Shown here one piece after another: positions 24,279 to 33,566 of a stretch of 53,943 nucleotides of DNA. Origin of the DNA: Gammaproteobacteria bacterium 45_16_T64. Its GTDB lineage: Bacteria; Pseudomonadota; Gammaproteobacteria; Pseudomonadales; Ketobacteraceae. The notes beneath the pieces are model-generated. The model was not told the origin of the DNA, ran no database searches, and was given only the letters and a program-made list of their open reading frames with translations. The first letter of the stretch is position 1; every line of letters starts with the position of its first letter. The DNA lies in the NCBI GenBank assembly GCA_002162955.1, contig MABD01000054.1:33043-86985 (forward strand), read 5' to 3'. Made by a program: the position numbers and the translations under genes.

Positions 24279-27200
24279 ATGAGTGGAATTCGTGATCTTT
24301 CGATACGACTAAAAGTTATCTTGGTAGCAGTCATTGGTGTTGTTGGTTTTTTGGTCGTAATGTGGGTTAATTTAAACTATTACCAAGAAACTAACGTGAA
24401 ATTGGATAGCTTAAAAGAGGCAGAATATCCCGTCTTGCGGGGAGCCTATGAGTTACAAATCTCGTTAGCCGATATAGAACGCACCTATGAGTCCAGTTTT
24501 TTGGAATCCGATCTCGATACTCTGAATGAAGGGCGCCAGATTGTAGAAGATACTATCGAAGGCATTGGTGAACTAAAGCGAATCGCTCCTCATCTTGGAG
24601 AACGATTGGACCTTTTAATTAACAATTTCAAAACGTACTCAGATTCCCTTGATAGCTATACACAGGATTTTATTGACGGAAATCTAGACGAAGACATCAT
24701 GTTCGAAGCATTTGAAGAGGTGAGTCGAAAAAGAAGCCTATATGAACGGGATCTTCGGGCGTTCACGGAAACGCTAGGCTATGACTTCGGTGATGCTATT
24801 CAAGGCATGCAGAATCAGGGTGTGATTGCAGTACAGCGAGAAATGGCGGTGGGTGCTGTACTTATTGTCAGCATTGTTTTTATCGCTTATATCTTAGTAA
24901 GGGATATCTTGTCTGCCCTCAACAAGGCAGTGTCTGTTGCTGACGCGATTGCCAAAGGAAACCTTGATATCAAGGTAAGTAGTCGGCGTGATGATGAAAC
25001 CGGTCGCCTCCTACATGCCTTACGTACAATGCGTAATCGCCTTAAGGAGCAACGACTAGATGAGGAAAAGCGCGCAAATAATCAAATGCGCCTATCCCGT
25101 TTAAATGATGCGATGCGAGGTGAACTCACCTTGGAGGCGTTATCAAATCAAGTACTCAGCTGTATGGCGAGTGAACTGAATGTACTTGTCGCTCGATTAT
25201 TTGATGTCGAAGAGATGAAATTACAGTACATTTCTGGCTATGCATTTGAACAATCGAATAATGATAAAAATACTTATGCCTTTGGTGAGTCATTGGTAGG
25301 TCAGTGCGCGTTAGATCGTGAAGTCATGGTTGTGGATCAAGTTCCAGAAAATTATATATCGATTTCTTCTGGTGTCGGTCGAGCGGTGCCAAAGCGACTC
25401 ATAATTATTCCGCTAATACATGATGGAAAGCTTAAAGGTGTTATTGAACTAGCCTCTTTCGCTGAATTTGACGAAGACATGATGTCCTATATCAAAAGTG
25501 GCAGCGAAGGTGTGGCGATTGCAATGAATGCTGCGAAATCACGATTTAAGCTATCGAATATGTTATCTAAAACCCAAGCTCAAGCCGCTGCAATGGAAAA
25601 TCAGAAAGAGGAGCTTAGGGTAACCAATGAGGAATTAGAAGAACAAGCGAGAGAGCTTAGAAACTCCGAAGAAAGCTTGCAAGCGCAGCAAGAAGAGTTA
25701 CGTGTTATGAATGAAGAACTCGAAGAAAGAACGCGTATGCTGGATCATCAAAAACAAGAAATTCTAAAGAAAAATAGTGAACTAGAAAAATCCAGAGAAA
25801 TATTGGTTCAAAAAACGGATCAATTGGAAATGAGTGGCAAATATAAATCTGAATTTTTGTCGACGATGTCACATGAGTTAAGAACGCCACTCAATAGTAT
25901 TCTCATACTATCTCAAGGCCTGATTAATAATAAGAGCAAAAATTTAGCAGATAAAGAAGTCGAGCATGCTCGGGTGATCCACTCCTCAGGGGAAGATTTG
26001 TTATCATTAATCAATGATATTCTGGATTTATCAAAAGTAGAAGAAGGGAAGCTTGAACTTATTATTGATGAAGTACCAACCGTTGAATTCTTATCTGTTA
26101 TCAAGCAACAGTTTAGCTATGAAGCAGAGACCAAAGGCGTTGCACTGATTACAGACGTCTCTGGTGCACCTGAGATGTTGTGCTTAGACAAACATCGTTT
26201 AAATCAAATTCTTAGAAATTTCCTATCCAATGCGTTTAAATTTACTGAGACTGGCAGCGTGACGTTGTCAATTTCTAGTCAAGATGAATATCTTGTTCCT
26301 ACCAGAAAAGGTTTGGAACCTGGAAATTATCTTGTTATCAAGGTAACGGATACAGGAATTGGCATTCCGGAAGAGAAGCAGCAATCAATATTTGAAGCCT
26401 TTCAACAGGCTGACGGAACTACAAGCCGCCAGTACGGAGGCACTGGATTAGGATTGACGATATCAAGAGAGTTATCTCGCATTATGGGAGGGGAGATAAC
26501 AGTCTATAGCGGCGGAGAAGGTAAGGGGTCAACATTTGCTTTGTTCTTACCATTAACCCCCGAAAATTATCATCAGGAGCCGACCGAGATAATTGCGGTT
26601 GATAGAAATTTAATGGAAGAGTCGATTACCTCTGTGGCTGATGAAGTTTCACTACAGCCTCTGAAAAGAGAAGAGCGGTCGGTTCTTATTATTGAAGATG
26701 ATGAGAATTTCGCCAAAATACTTGCTGATCTGGCAGTGGATTTTGGTTTGATACCTTGGGTTAAACATAGCGGGGAAGATGCGCTATTGATCCTGCAAGA
26801 AAAATTGCCCGGTGCAATAATACTGGATCTTGGATTGCCAGGGATTAGTGGTAAGAATGTTCTAGAAATTCTAAAGAAAAGCGAAAAAACAAAGAGTATT
26901 CCGGTGCATGTGATTTCTGGAAGAGAAGATTCGGATAGCATACTTGCGCTGGGCGCAACTGATTATCTTAATAAGCCAGCAAATAAGAACAGCATTCAAG
27001 CGTTGCTAAAACAAATCAAACATGAAGCGACAATATCGGCCAAACGCCTACTAATTATTGAGGATGACCCGGTTCAGCAAAAAGCACTTAACGAGTTATT
27101 CTCAGTAAAGGATATCTACTTTGATGTTATTGATAATGGCGCTCAAGCGGAGGAATTGTTGCGAGAAAATGATTACGATTGTATTGTGATGGATCTGCGA

Positions 27201-27845
27201 TTGCCGGATTCTTCAGGGCTCGATGTCCTTAAGAAACTACGATCTCTAGAGAAGAACAATCATGTGCCGGCTATTATTTATACTGCAATGGATGTTAGTC
27301 GGGAATTGGAAGCTGAACTGAGAAAAGTGGCCGATCGTATTATTCTAAAATCGGGCAATGCAATGGATAGATTGCTGAATGAAACATCACTGTTTTTGAA
27401 TTGGGTGGATTCACAGCAGATAGATGAGCGTGAGAAAGTCATCGATGATGGGCAGAGTGATAATTTAGAGGGTAGGCATATCCTAATGGTGGATGACGAT
27501 ATGAGAAATATCTATTCTCTATCAGCTGGACTGGAAGACTACGGTGTGATTATTAGTACGGCATCTACTGGAAAAGAAGCGCTGGATTTTCTGAGTAAAA
27601 ATAATACGATAGAACTTATTCTCATGGATATTATGATGCCTGAAATGGATGGATACGAAGCCATTACTCGTATACGGGCACAAGACAAATATGCAAAGAT
27701 TCCTATTATTGCGTTAACAGCGAAGGCAATGAAAGAAGACAAATCACGTTGTATCGAAGTGGGGGCAAGTGATTATTTTCCGAAACCAGTGGATGTACCA
27801 AAGCTGCGGAGTGTTATGAAGGTATGGCTAAAACAGAAACAGTAG
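24279..27845 (+). CDS. Hybrid histidine kinase with HAMP, GAF, coiled coil and three receivers
   Basis: 1188 residues. TM1 is at about 13-31 and TM2 at about 188-208, enclosing a helical periplasmic domain like those of chemoreceptors. HAMP follows (about 210-260, ALNKAVSVADAIAKGNLDI), then a GAF-like domain (about 275-425). Next is a long coiled coil with repeated EELRVTNEELEEQ / EELRVMNEELEER units (about 440-520), the pattern seen in kinases linked to CheB/CheR. The HisKA phosphoacceptor is H532 (SHELRTPLNS), followed by HATPase N, G1 and G2 boxes (NFLSNAFKFT, DTGIGIPEE, GGTGLGLTISREL). Three receiver domains have phosphoacceptor Asp at D850 (LDLGLPG), D972 (MDLRLPDSSG) and D1117 (MDIMMPEMDG). 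All catalytic residues look intact. cheR follows after 16 bases. Confidence 0.92.
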   Translation: MSGIRDLSIRLKVILVAVIGVVGFLVVMWVNLNYYQETNVKLDSLKEAEYPVLRGAYELQISLADIERTYESSFLESDLDTLNEGRQIVEDTIEGIGELKRIAPHLGERLDLLINNFKTYSDSLDSYTQDFIDGNLDEDIMFEAFEEVSRKRSLYERDLRAFTETLGYDFGDAIQGMQNQGVIAVQREMAVGAVLIVSIVFIAYILVRDILSALNKAVSVADAIAKGNLDIKVSSRRDDETGRLLHALRTMRNRLKEQRLDEEKRANNQMRLSRLNDAMRGELTLEALSNQVLSCMASELNVLVARLFDVEEMKLQYISGYAFEQSNNDKNTYAFGESLVGQCALDREVMVVDQVPENYISISSGVGRAVPKRLIIIPLIHDGKLKGVIELASFAEFDEDMMSYIKSGSEGVAIAMNAAKSRFKLSNMLSKTQAQAAAMENQKEELRVTNEELEEQARELRNSEESLQAQQEELRVMNEELEERTRMLDHQKQEILKKNSELEKSREILVQKTDQLEMSGKYKSEFLSTMSHELRTPLNSILILSQGLINNKSKNLADKEVEHARVIHSSGEDLLSLINDILDLSKVEEGKLELIIDEVPTVEFLSVIKQQFSYEAETKGVALITDVSGAPEMLCLDKHRLNQILRNFLSNAFKFTETGSVTLSISSQDEYLVPTRKGLEPGNYLVIKVTDTGIGIPEEKQQSIFEAFQQADGTTSRQYGGTGLGLTISRELSRIMGGEITVYSGGEGKGSTFALFLPLTPENYHQEPTEIIAVDRNLMEESITSVADEVSLQPLKREERSVLIIEDDENFAKILADLAVDFGLIPWVKHSGEDALLILQEKLPGAIILDLGLPGISGKNVLEILKKSEKTKSIPVHVISGREDSDSILALGATDYLNKPANKNSIQALLKQIKHEATISAKRLLIIEDDPVQQKALNELFSVKDIYFDVIDNGAQAEELLRENDYDCIVMDLRLPDSSGLDVLKKLRSLEKNNHVPAIIYTAMDVSRELEAELRKVADRIILKSGNAMDRLLNETSLFLNWVDSQQIDEREKVIDDGQSDNLEGRHILMVDDDMRNIYSLSAGLEDYGVIISTASTGKEALDFLSKNNTIELILMDIMMPEMDGYEAITRIRAQDKYAKIPIIALTAKAMKEDKSRCIEVGASDYFPKPVDVPKLRSVMKVWLKQKQ

Positions 27846-27861
27846 GGCGAGGTTAGGATCA

Positions 27862-28689
27862 GTGCCAAAATATCAGAACGATGAAGATTATGATATTCAT
27901 GCGTTATTAGAAGTGATTTTTCTGAAGTGGGGCTACGACTTTCGGGGATATTCCAAGGCGTCGCTAACTCGGCGTATCTTTTATTTTTTGCAAGAAGAGA
28001 GAATCGATAGAATCCCGGATCTGCAATATCGTATTGTACGTGATAAGAGCTTATTTTCCCGGTTTATTAAGGATGTGACCGTCAATGTTACGGAAATGTT
28101 TAGGGATCCTGTTTTTTATCAATCAGTAAAGGAGAATATTGTTCCACAACTGAAGACCTATCCACACATCAAAATTTGGCACGCGGGTTGCGCGACCGGT
28201 GAAGAGGTCTACTCGTTGGCCATTTTGCTGGAGCAGGAAGGGTTGTTGGAGCGTTCCACAATTTATGCGACGGATATCAATCGTTCTGTGTTGGATCGGG
28301 CTAAAAAGGGAATATACAGTGATAGCTATTTACAGCAATATGAAACCAATTTCGAGAATGCTGGGTTAAAAGGACATTTATCAGACTATTTTGAAAAGGG
28401 CTATGATCATGTGATTGTCGATTCAGCGTTGCGTAAGAATATCGTTTTTACGGAGCATGATTTGGTGATTGATCATGTATTTGGCGAGATGCAGCTGATA
28501 TTTTGTCGAAATGTATTGATTTACTTCACCCGAGGTTTACAAAGCAAGGTGATAGACCTCTTTAGCGAAAGTTTGGATTTTGGAGGATGTTTATGTTTAG
28601 GCATCAAAGAAACGTTGGATTTCTACGAACACAAAGGAAAATTCAAGACATTGGACCCCAATAACAAAATTTATCAGCGCACTCGATAA
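27862..28689 (+). CDS. CheR-type protein methyltransferase
   Basis: 275 residues beginning with GTG at 27862, 16 bases after the kinase stop, with AGGA a few bases upstream. The all-helical N-domain (about 1-80) contains YDFRGYSKASLTRRI and the family signature FIKDVTVNVTEMFRDPVFYQSV. The SAM domain has WHAGCATGEEVYSLAILLEQ, YATDINRSVLDRAKKGIYS and LIFCRNVLIYFTRG. CheR normally methylates receptor glutamates. No receptor lies in this cluster, so the target may be the Glu/Gln-rich coiled coil of the adjacent kinase (inference). It is distinct from the pilK-type CheR at the end of the window. Confidence 0.93.
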   Translation: MPKYQNDEDYDIHALLEVIFLKWGYDFRGYSKASLTRRIFYFLQEERIDRIPDLQYRIVRDKSLFSRFIKDVTVNVTEMFRDPVFYQSVKENIVPQLKTYPHIKIWHAGCATGEEVYSLAILLEQEGLLERSTIYATDINRSVLDRAKKGIYSDSYLQQYETNFENAGLKGHLSDYFEKGYDHVIVDSALRKNIVFTEHDLVIDHVFGEMQLIFCRNVLIYFTRGLQSKVIDLFSESLDFGGCLCLGIKETLDFYEHKGKFKTLDPNNKIYQRTR

Positions 28690-28692
28690 CCG

Positions 28693-29280
28693 ATGAACAC
28701 TGTTCCGAAGACACCATCTTGTATTGTCGTAATAGGGGCTTCGTGGGGGGGTATTCAAGCACTTCGTACCTTATTAACACAATTGAGGTCACCTTTTTGT
28801 TTTGCGGTTGTCATAGTCATACATCAAGATAGGCAACGGGCGAGTCAATTGCCTCAATTACTTAATGATACAGCGGCCTTTCGGGTGGTTGAGGCGGCAG
28901 ATAAAGAGCCCATTGTGGCAGGTAATGTGTATATTTCGACCCCTAATTACCATTTGTTAGTGGAGCAGGATGGAACCTTGTCCCATACTATTGATAAGCC
29001 AGTGAATTATTGTCGCCCCTCGGTAGACGTATTGTTTCAAACGGCGGCAGATGCGTTTGGTGATCGTGTGGTTGCGGTGGTGCTAACGGGAGCCAATCAT
29101 GATGGTGCTGCGGGTGCTCAGCGAGTAAAGCAGCGTGGAGGTAAGGTGTTTGTACAAAATCCGAAAGAAGCAGAAGCGAAAGCGATGCCGCTAGCAACAA
29201 TTAGGGATACTGAGGTAGACTTTATTGGTAGTTTGGAGGCGATAATAGACAAACTTAATGGTATCGGGCAGCATGTCTAA
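28693..29280 (+). CDS. CheB-type methylesterase without receiver domain
   Basis: 195 residues, a bare CheB esterase/deamidase domain. The catalytic triad is visible: S17 in GASWGG, H44 in VIHQDR and D137 in LTGANHDGAAG; YISTPNYHLLV and RPSVDVLFQTAAD are other family blocks. Classical CheB carries an N-terminal receiver that switches it on by phosphorylation. Here the receiver is absent, so control must come from a partner, perhaps one of the three receivers of the kinase. It starts 3 bases after cheR and ends 39 bases before the c-di-GMP protein. Confidence 0.92.
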   Translation: MNTVPKTPSCIVVIGASWGGIQALRTLLTQLRSPFCFAVVIVIHQDRQRASQLPQLLNDTAAFRVVEAADKEPIVAGNVYISTPNYHLLVEQDGTLSHTIDKPVNYCRPSVDVLFQTAADAFGDRVVAVVLTGANHDGAAGAQRVKQRGGKVFVQNPKEAEAKAMPLATIRDTEVDFIGSLEAIIDKLNGIGQHV

Positions 29281-29319
29281 CAAGGGGTGTCATGATAATA
29301 GGTCAGGTTATTCTCAACG

Positions 29320-31431
29320 ATGAATGTTGATCAGCGAATTTTACTTGTCGATGACAAGCGAGCGAATTTGGTTGCGCTAGAAAGTCTGCTGGAAGAACTG
29401 GATGTGGAGATTCTCTGCGCTACGTCTGGCCCTGAAGCTCTTAGCTTATTATTGAAGAACGATGTATCTCTGGTCTTGCTGGACGTACAAATGCCCGATA
29501 TGGATGGGTATGAAGTTGCTGAGCTAATGCGTTCTCGAAAGCAAACTGGGTCTATCCCCATTATCTTTGTTACTGCTATTAATCACGAAGAAACCCATGT
29601 GTTCAAGGGTTATGAAAGCGGTGGTGTCGAGTTCCTATCTAAGCCTATTGACCCCTTTATATTGATCAGTAAGGTTAAAGTATTCTTGGAGTTGGACCGT
29701 CAAAAGCGCTTATTGCTGCTTTCGCTACAAGAGGTTCAGCAGCTCAAGAATCGAAATGACTTATTGTTACGCTCGGTTGGCGAAGGCATCGTAGGTATTG
29801 ATTCTCAAGGTGTTATTACTTTCTCAAACCCTGCAGCAGAAATGGTGCTGGATTATGAGGTCAATGAGCTGGAAGGGCTGTCTATAGGCCAGTGCGTTAT
29901 GGTGACGACAGTTGATCCTGGTGATTTCGAATGGGAAAAATCCAAAATATATCAGAGTTGTAGTACTGGTAAGAAGCATCATTCGGATGTCGGGGTATTT
30001 AGAACAAAACTCAATAAGATGATCCCTGTGGAATTTACTGCGACTCCCGTGAGTATTCCCGACGGCGAATTCACTGATGTAGTATTAATATTTAAAGATA
30101 TTACAGAACGGAAGAAGATTGAAGATCAGTTAAATTATATGGCGCAGTACGATGCATTGACTGGGCTTGGAAACCGCAATTTATTCAATGATGCGCTGGA
30201 AAGTAGCATTTTGCGTGCTAATCATAGCAAGGATAGCTTTGCGTTGATGTTTATTGACCTGGATCGCTTTAAACAGGTTAACGATTCTCTCGGTCATGAG
30301 GCGGGTGACTCATTACTTAAAGACGTTACGGACCGACTGAATTCCTGTGTGCGAAACTCAGATGTTGTGTGTCGCCTAGGTGGTGACGAATTTACGATTA
30401 TTTTAGAGGGACAGAATATTTTTTCTGCTGCAGAGCGGGTCTCGGAGAAGGTTCTGCGATTTCTCTCAATACCGTTTAGTGTCGAAAATCAAAAGATATA
30501 TATTGGCGCTAGTATTGGTATTGTGTTCTATCCAGATATGGCAGACGATGCGAATGATCTGGTGAAAAAGGCTGATATGGCGATGTATCAGGCAAAAAGA
30601 GATGGGCGCAATTGCTATAAAATTTTCGAATCAGGAATGAAGCAACAAGTAGAGACTGCATTAGACCTTGAGAGCAAGCTACGCCGAAGTAGCGAAATAA
30701 TGGATTTCTTTTTGAATTTTCAGCCTAAAGTACGTATTTCTGATGGTCAGATAACCGGCGTCGAAGCTCTATTGCGTTGGAAGCCTTGTGAGGATTTGAT
30801 CTCCCCTGTTGTGTTTATACCATTAGCGGAAGAAACCGGATTGATTCAAGTGATTGGGGAGTGGGTTATTGATGAAACATGTCGACAGCTCAAAGTATGG
30901 AATGATCGCTATCGACTGCCAGAAGGCTTTTCTGCATCCATTAACTTATCGGTTAAACAACTAAATGATGATAGTGTTGTGCACTTTCTTGAGAGAACAC
31001 TTAAGAAGTATGAGATACCTGCATCAATGGTCGAAATGGAAATCACTGAAACCGTAGTTATGGAGAAAACGGATCAGAATTTAGAAGTCTTGTTTGATAT
31101 TCATGCATTGGGTGTGAGCATTGCACTTGATGATTTTGGTACAGGCTATTCGTCAATGAGCTATTTGACGCAGTTACCACTTAATGTGCTGAAAATTGAT
31201 CGTTCGTTTATTAATGATATGGAATCGGTACAGGGGGCAGCTATCGTCAAAGCCGTGGTGGCTTTAGCTAAAGGATTGTCTTTAAAAGTTGTCGCAGAAG
31301 GTGTGGAAACAGAGGCTCAGCTTATCCGATTAAAAGAGCTGGCCTGTGATTATGTACAAGGATTTTATTACAGCAAGCCATTACCTGAAAATGACTTAGC
31401 AATTCGTTTAGCGCAGGACTTTCCTCGCTAG
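29320..31431 (+). CDS. REC-PAS-GGDEF-EAL response regulator (c-di-GMP turnover)
   Basis: 703 residues. Receiver at 1-125 with D55 (LLDVQMPDMDG), PAS at about 145-265 (LLRSVGEGIVGIDSQGVITFSNPAAEMVL), then GGDEF with an intact active site (GGDEF at 354-358) and an upstream RxxD inhibitory site (RNSD). The EAL domain is also intact (EAL at 482-484, DDFGTGYSSMSYL, VVAEGVET). It can thus in principle both make and degrade c-di-GMP, with the balance set by phosphorylation and the PAS ligand. It is the likely output of the upstream kinase. It ends 8 bases from the end of the convergent dynamin gene. Confidence 0.94.
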   Translation: MNVDQRILLVDDKRANLVALESLLEELDVEILCATSGPEALSLLLKNDVSLVLLDVQMPDMDGYEVAELMRSRKQTGSIPIIFVTAINHEETHVFKGYESGGVEFLSKPIDPFILISKVKVFLELDRQKRLLLLSLQEVQQLKNRNDLLLRSVGEGIVGIDSQGVITFSNPAAEMVLDYEVNELEGLSIGQCVMVTTVDPGDFEWEKSKIYQSCSTGKKHHSDVGVFRTKLNKMIPVEFTATPVSIPDGEFTDVVLIFKDITERKKIEDQLNYMAQYDALTGLGNRNLFNDALESSILRANHSKDSFALMFIDLDRFKQVNDSLGHEAGDSLLKDVTDRLNSCVRNSDVVCRLGGDEFTIILEGQNIFSAAERVSEKVLRFLSIPFSVENQKIYIGASIGIVFYPDMADDANDLVKKADMAMYQAKRDGRNCYKIFESGMKQQVETALDLESKLRRSSEIMDFFLNFQPKVRISDGQITGVEALLRWKPCEDLISPVVFIPLAEETGLIQVIGEWVIDETCRQLKVWNDRYRLPEGFSASINLSVKQLNDDSVVHFLERTLKKYEIPASMVEMEITETVVMEKTDQNLEVLFDIHALGVSIALDDFGTGYSSMSYLTQLPLNVLKIDRSFINDMESVQGAAIVKAVVALAKGLSLKVVAEGVETEAQLIRLKELACDYVQGFYYSKPLPENDLAIRLAQDFPR

Positions 31432-31439
31432 AGTAGAGC

Positions 31440-33431
31440 CTAGTAACGTGCTTTGCTATCGAATGACTTTAACACCGGGGGCTTATTCTGTGTGATCTTA
31501 ACAACATCAATAGGGGCCGGCTTACGTAGCATATTGAGAATATCGTCTGCTTGAGATAGTTGTTTATTAATATCATCAAGCATCGCATTAATTTGGGTGA
31601 TTTTGCTCTTTGCGTCATCGCCATCACTAGAAATAGATTTTAGCTTAATGACTTGTTCATCCAGTAGCCGCTTTTGCTGTTGAACATTTTGAAAGATAGG
31701 CAGCAATACATCGTTTAACCAGGCTAATCCATCGTTACGCATGAGAAGGTATATATTACTGACCTCTGTGGCGATAGTGGTAAAGAAGCGTTTAGATGTA
31801 GATTTTTGCTCAGTTAGCATCTTTTTCAGATTGCGCCTAAAACTGCCCGATTTATTACGTAAATCATCCAATCTGATGATGTACTTTTTACAATCAAAGC
31901 GAGGATAGTCTATGGGAGCTAAGCCTTGTTCTGATTCGTAATTGGCGTAGACCTCCGCTATCATTTTTTGCACATTATTTTTGTTGTCACTAAACATGAC
32001 CATATCTTCACGGATGCTATCAAAAAAGCTATCCATCGCATTGTTCATTCCTACGACGGTCCAAGATGCCGCAAGCGCTTGGCCAGCAGATTGGCGGTAC
32101 AGGTCTAATTTTGGCTTCTCAACATAGGAAAGCATGGAGGCACCTTCGCGTACGACACCTTTCTGGCTGGATTTAAGTAAAATCAGCTTTTTGTGATAAA
32201 ACGCTTGTTCTGCTTTGGTCTGATCCGCTAATGCGCTGAGCTGGCTGGTATGGTTTTGAACATCACCTTGTAGGATGTGTTGTTGTTCGAGTAGGCTTTC
32301 TTTACGACGCATGATCATTTTACGGCTACCGTGTAGCATCGCGAGAATATCTTTGACCACCCGGTTTTTTACCATAATTTCTTTACGCCGAATGACGTCA
32401 TTGGAAAGAAGGTTTTCTAACGCAGGCAAATTACTCTTTTCTAGGCGGTCTTTGTCGCCATCTATTTGGGATAATAGACCTTCCTTTGCTGAAACCGTAA
32501 TAATTTCATCGGGAGCAATGCTGAGTAGCCGGGCACATTGTGACTGTATTTCTCGAATGATTTGACGGTTGTAGCCATCAGCTTCAAGCTCATCCCAGAT
32601 AGAATCAACCTTGTTGAGCACCGCATAAACACCGGTATTTTCTTGTAGATTCAGGTCTCGAATGTGGCGATTCCAAATTTCTAAATCGGTGCCGCTTACC
32701 CCTGTCGAGGCGCTTAGTAATAGCAGAATCGCGTGAGCTTCAGGTAATAAGCTAAAAGTGAGTTCAGGCTCACAGCCCAGTGCATTAAGCCCGGGCGTAT
32801 CGATAATGGTGAGACCTTGTTCTAGCAGGGGATGGCGAAAGCTAATCATGGCGTGACGCCATGCGGGGATATAGACCTTATCTTGATCATCCTCCACGGG
32901 TTCGAGGATATTGACTTGAAACCCCATGGCGGCTGCATCTTCTCTGTTCACCTTTTTTACCGATGCGACTTCAGAGAACGCTTTTTTCATTAACTCAGGA
33001 TTATCCTGGTCGATAGGAACATAGACCCAATTGTCAGGGATTTTACGAAAATTAGCTAACCCAGAGCTGCCCAAACGGGTTTCGATGGGCAGTAGGCGTA
33101 TATAGCTTTTTTCATTTTTGTCATCATAATACAGCTCCGTGGGGCACATGGTTGTGCGTCCACCACCGGAGGGCAAGACTCGAGTACCAAAATGGGCAAA
33201 GAACAGTGCATTGATGAGTTCAGTTTTACCGCGTGAAAATTCGCCCACAAATGCCAGAATTATGCGGTCTTCTTTGAGCATTTCGAAGGCTTTCTGAAGC
33301 CTTTCATCCATTTCAGCAGACTGTAAGCGATTGGCTACCAGCCAGCCACGGTAACGCATCAGCTGTTGGAGAATATCTTTTCTCCATCTGACGTAGGCGT
33401 CTACCTGACGTGTTAAGCGGCTTGTATCCAT
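31440..33431 (-). CDS. Bacterial dynamin-like GTPase
   Basis: 663 residues. G1 is GEFSRGKT (63-70), the dynamin-type P-loop; G3 is DTPGLNALG, G4 is NKVDSIWDE. Between G1 and G3 lies a long insert. The C-terminal half is helical and coiled (MRRKESLLEQQHILQGDVQNHTSQLSAL cut short here, then LLDEQVIKLKS and ITQINAMLDDINKQLSQADDIL). No transmembrane paddle is obvious, so membrane association would be through an amphipathic helix. Bacterial dynamins remodel or protect membranes and some act in stress or phage response. The specific role here cannot be read. It converges on the c-di-GMP gene and precedes yggT on the same strand. Confidence 0.85.
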   Translation of the reverse strand: MDTSRLTRQVDAYVRWRKDILQQLMRYRGWLVANRLQSAEMDERLQKAFEMLKEDRIILAFVGEFSRGKTELINALFFAHFGTRVLPSGGGRTTMCPTELYYDDKNEKSYIRLLPIETRLGSSGLANFRKIPDNWVYVPIDQDNPELMKKAFSEVASVKKVNREDAAAMGFQVNILEPVEDDQDKVYIPAWRHAMISFRHPLLEQGLTIIDTPGLNALGCEPELTFSLLPEAHAILLLLSASTGVSGTDLEIWNRHIRDLNLQENTGVYAVLNKVDSIWDELEADGYNRQIIREIQSQCARLLSIAPDEIITVSAKEGLLSQIDGDKDRLEKSNLPALENLLSNDVIRRKEIMVKNRVVKDILAMLHGSRKMIMRRKESLLEQQHILQGDVQNHTSQLSALADQTKAEQAFYHKKLILLKSSQKGVVREGASMLSYVEKPKLDLYRQSAGQALAASWTVVGMNNAMDSFFDSIREDMVMFSDNKNNVQKMIAEVYANYESEQGLAPIDYPRFDCKKYIIRLDDLRNKSGSFRRNLKKMLTEQKSTSKRFFTTIATEVSNIYLLMRNDGLAWLNDVLLPIFQNVQQQKRLLDEQVIKLKSISSDGDDAKSKITQINAMLDDINKQLSQADDILNMLRKPAPIDVVKITQNKPPVLKSFDSKARY

Positions 33432-33566
33432 GCTTTGGGAAATGCTCCTCTTAAAGTAGGCTTATCTTACGTCCTCAGCCTAAGAAGTCTGTGATCTGTA
33501 TTGAGTTTGTGTGGTATTCCGTTGTATTTAGAATAGCTTAGCAGGAAATTAATTGCATGCTTACTA

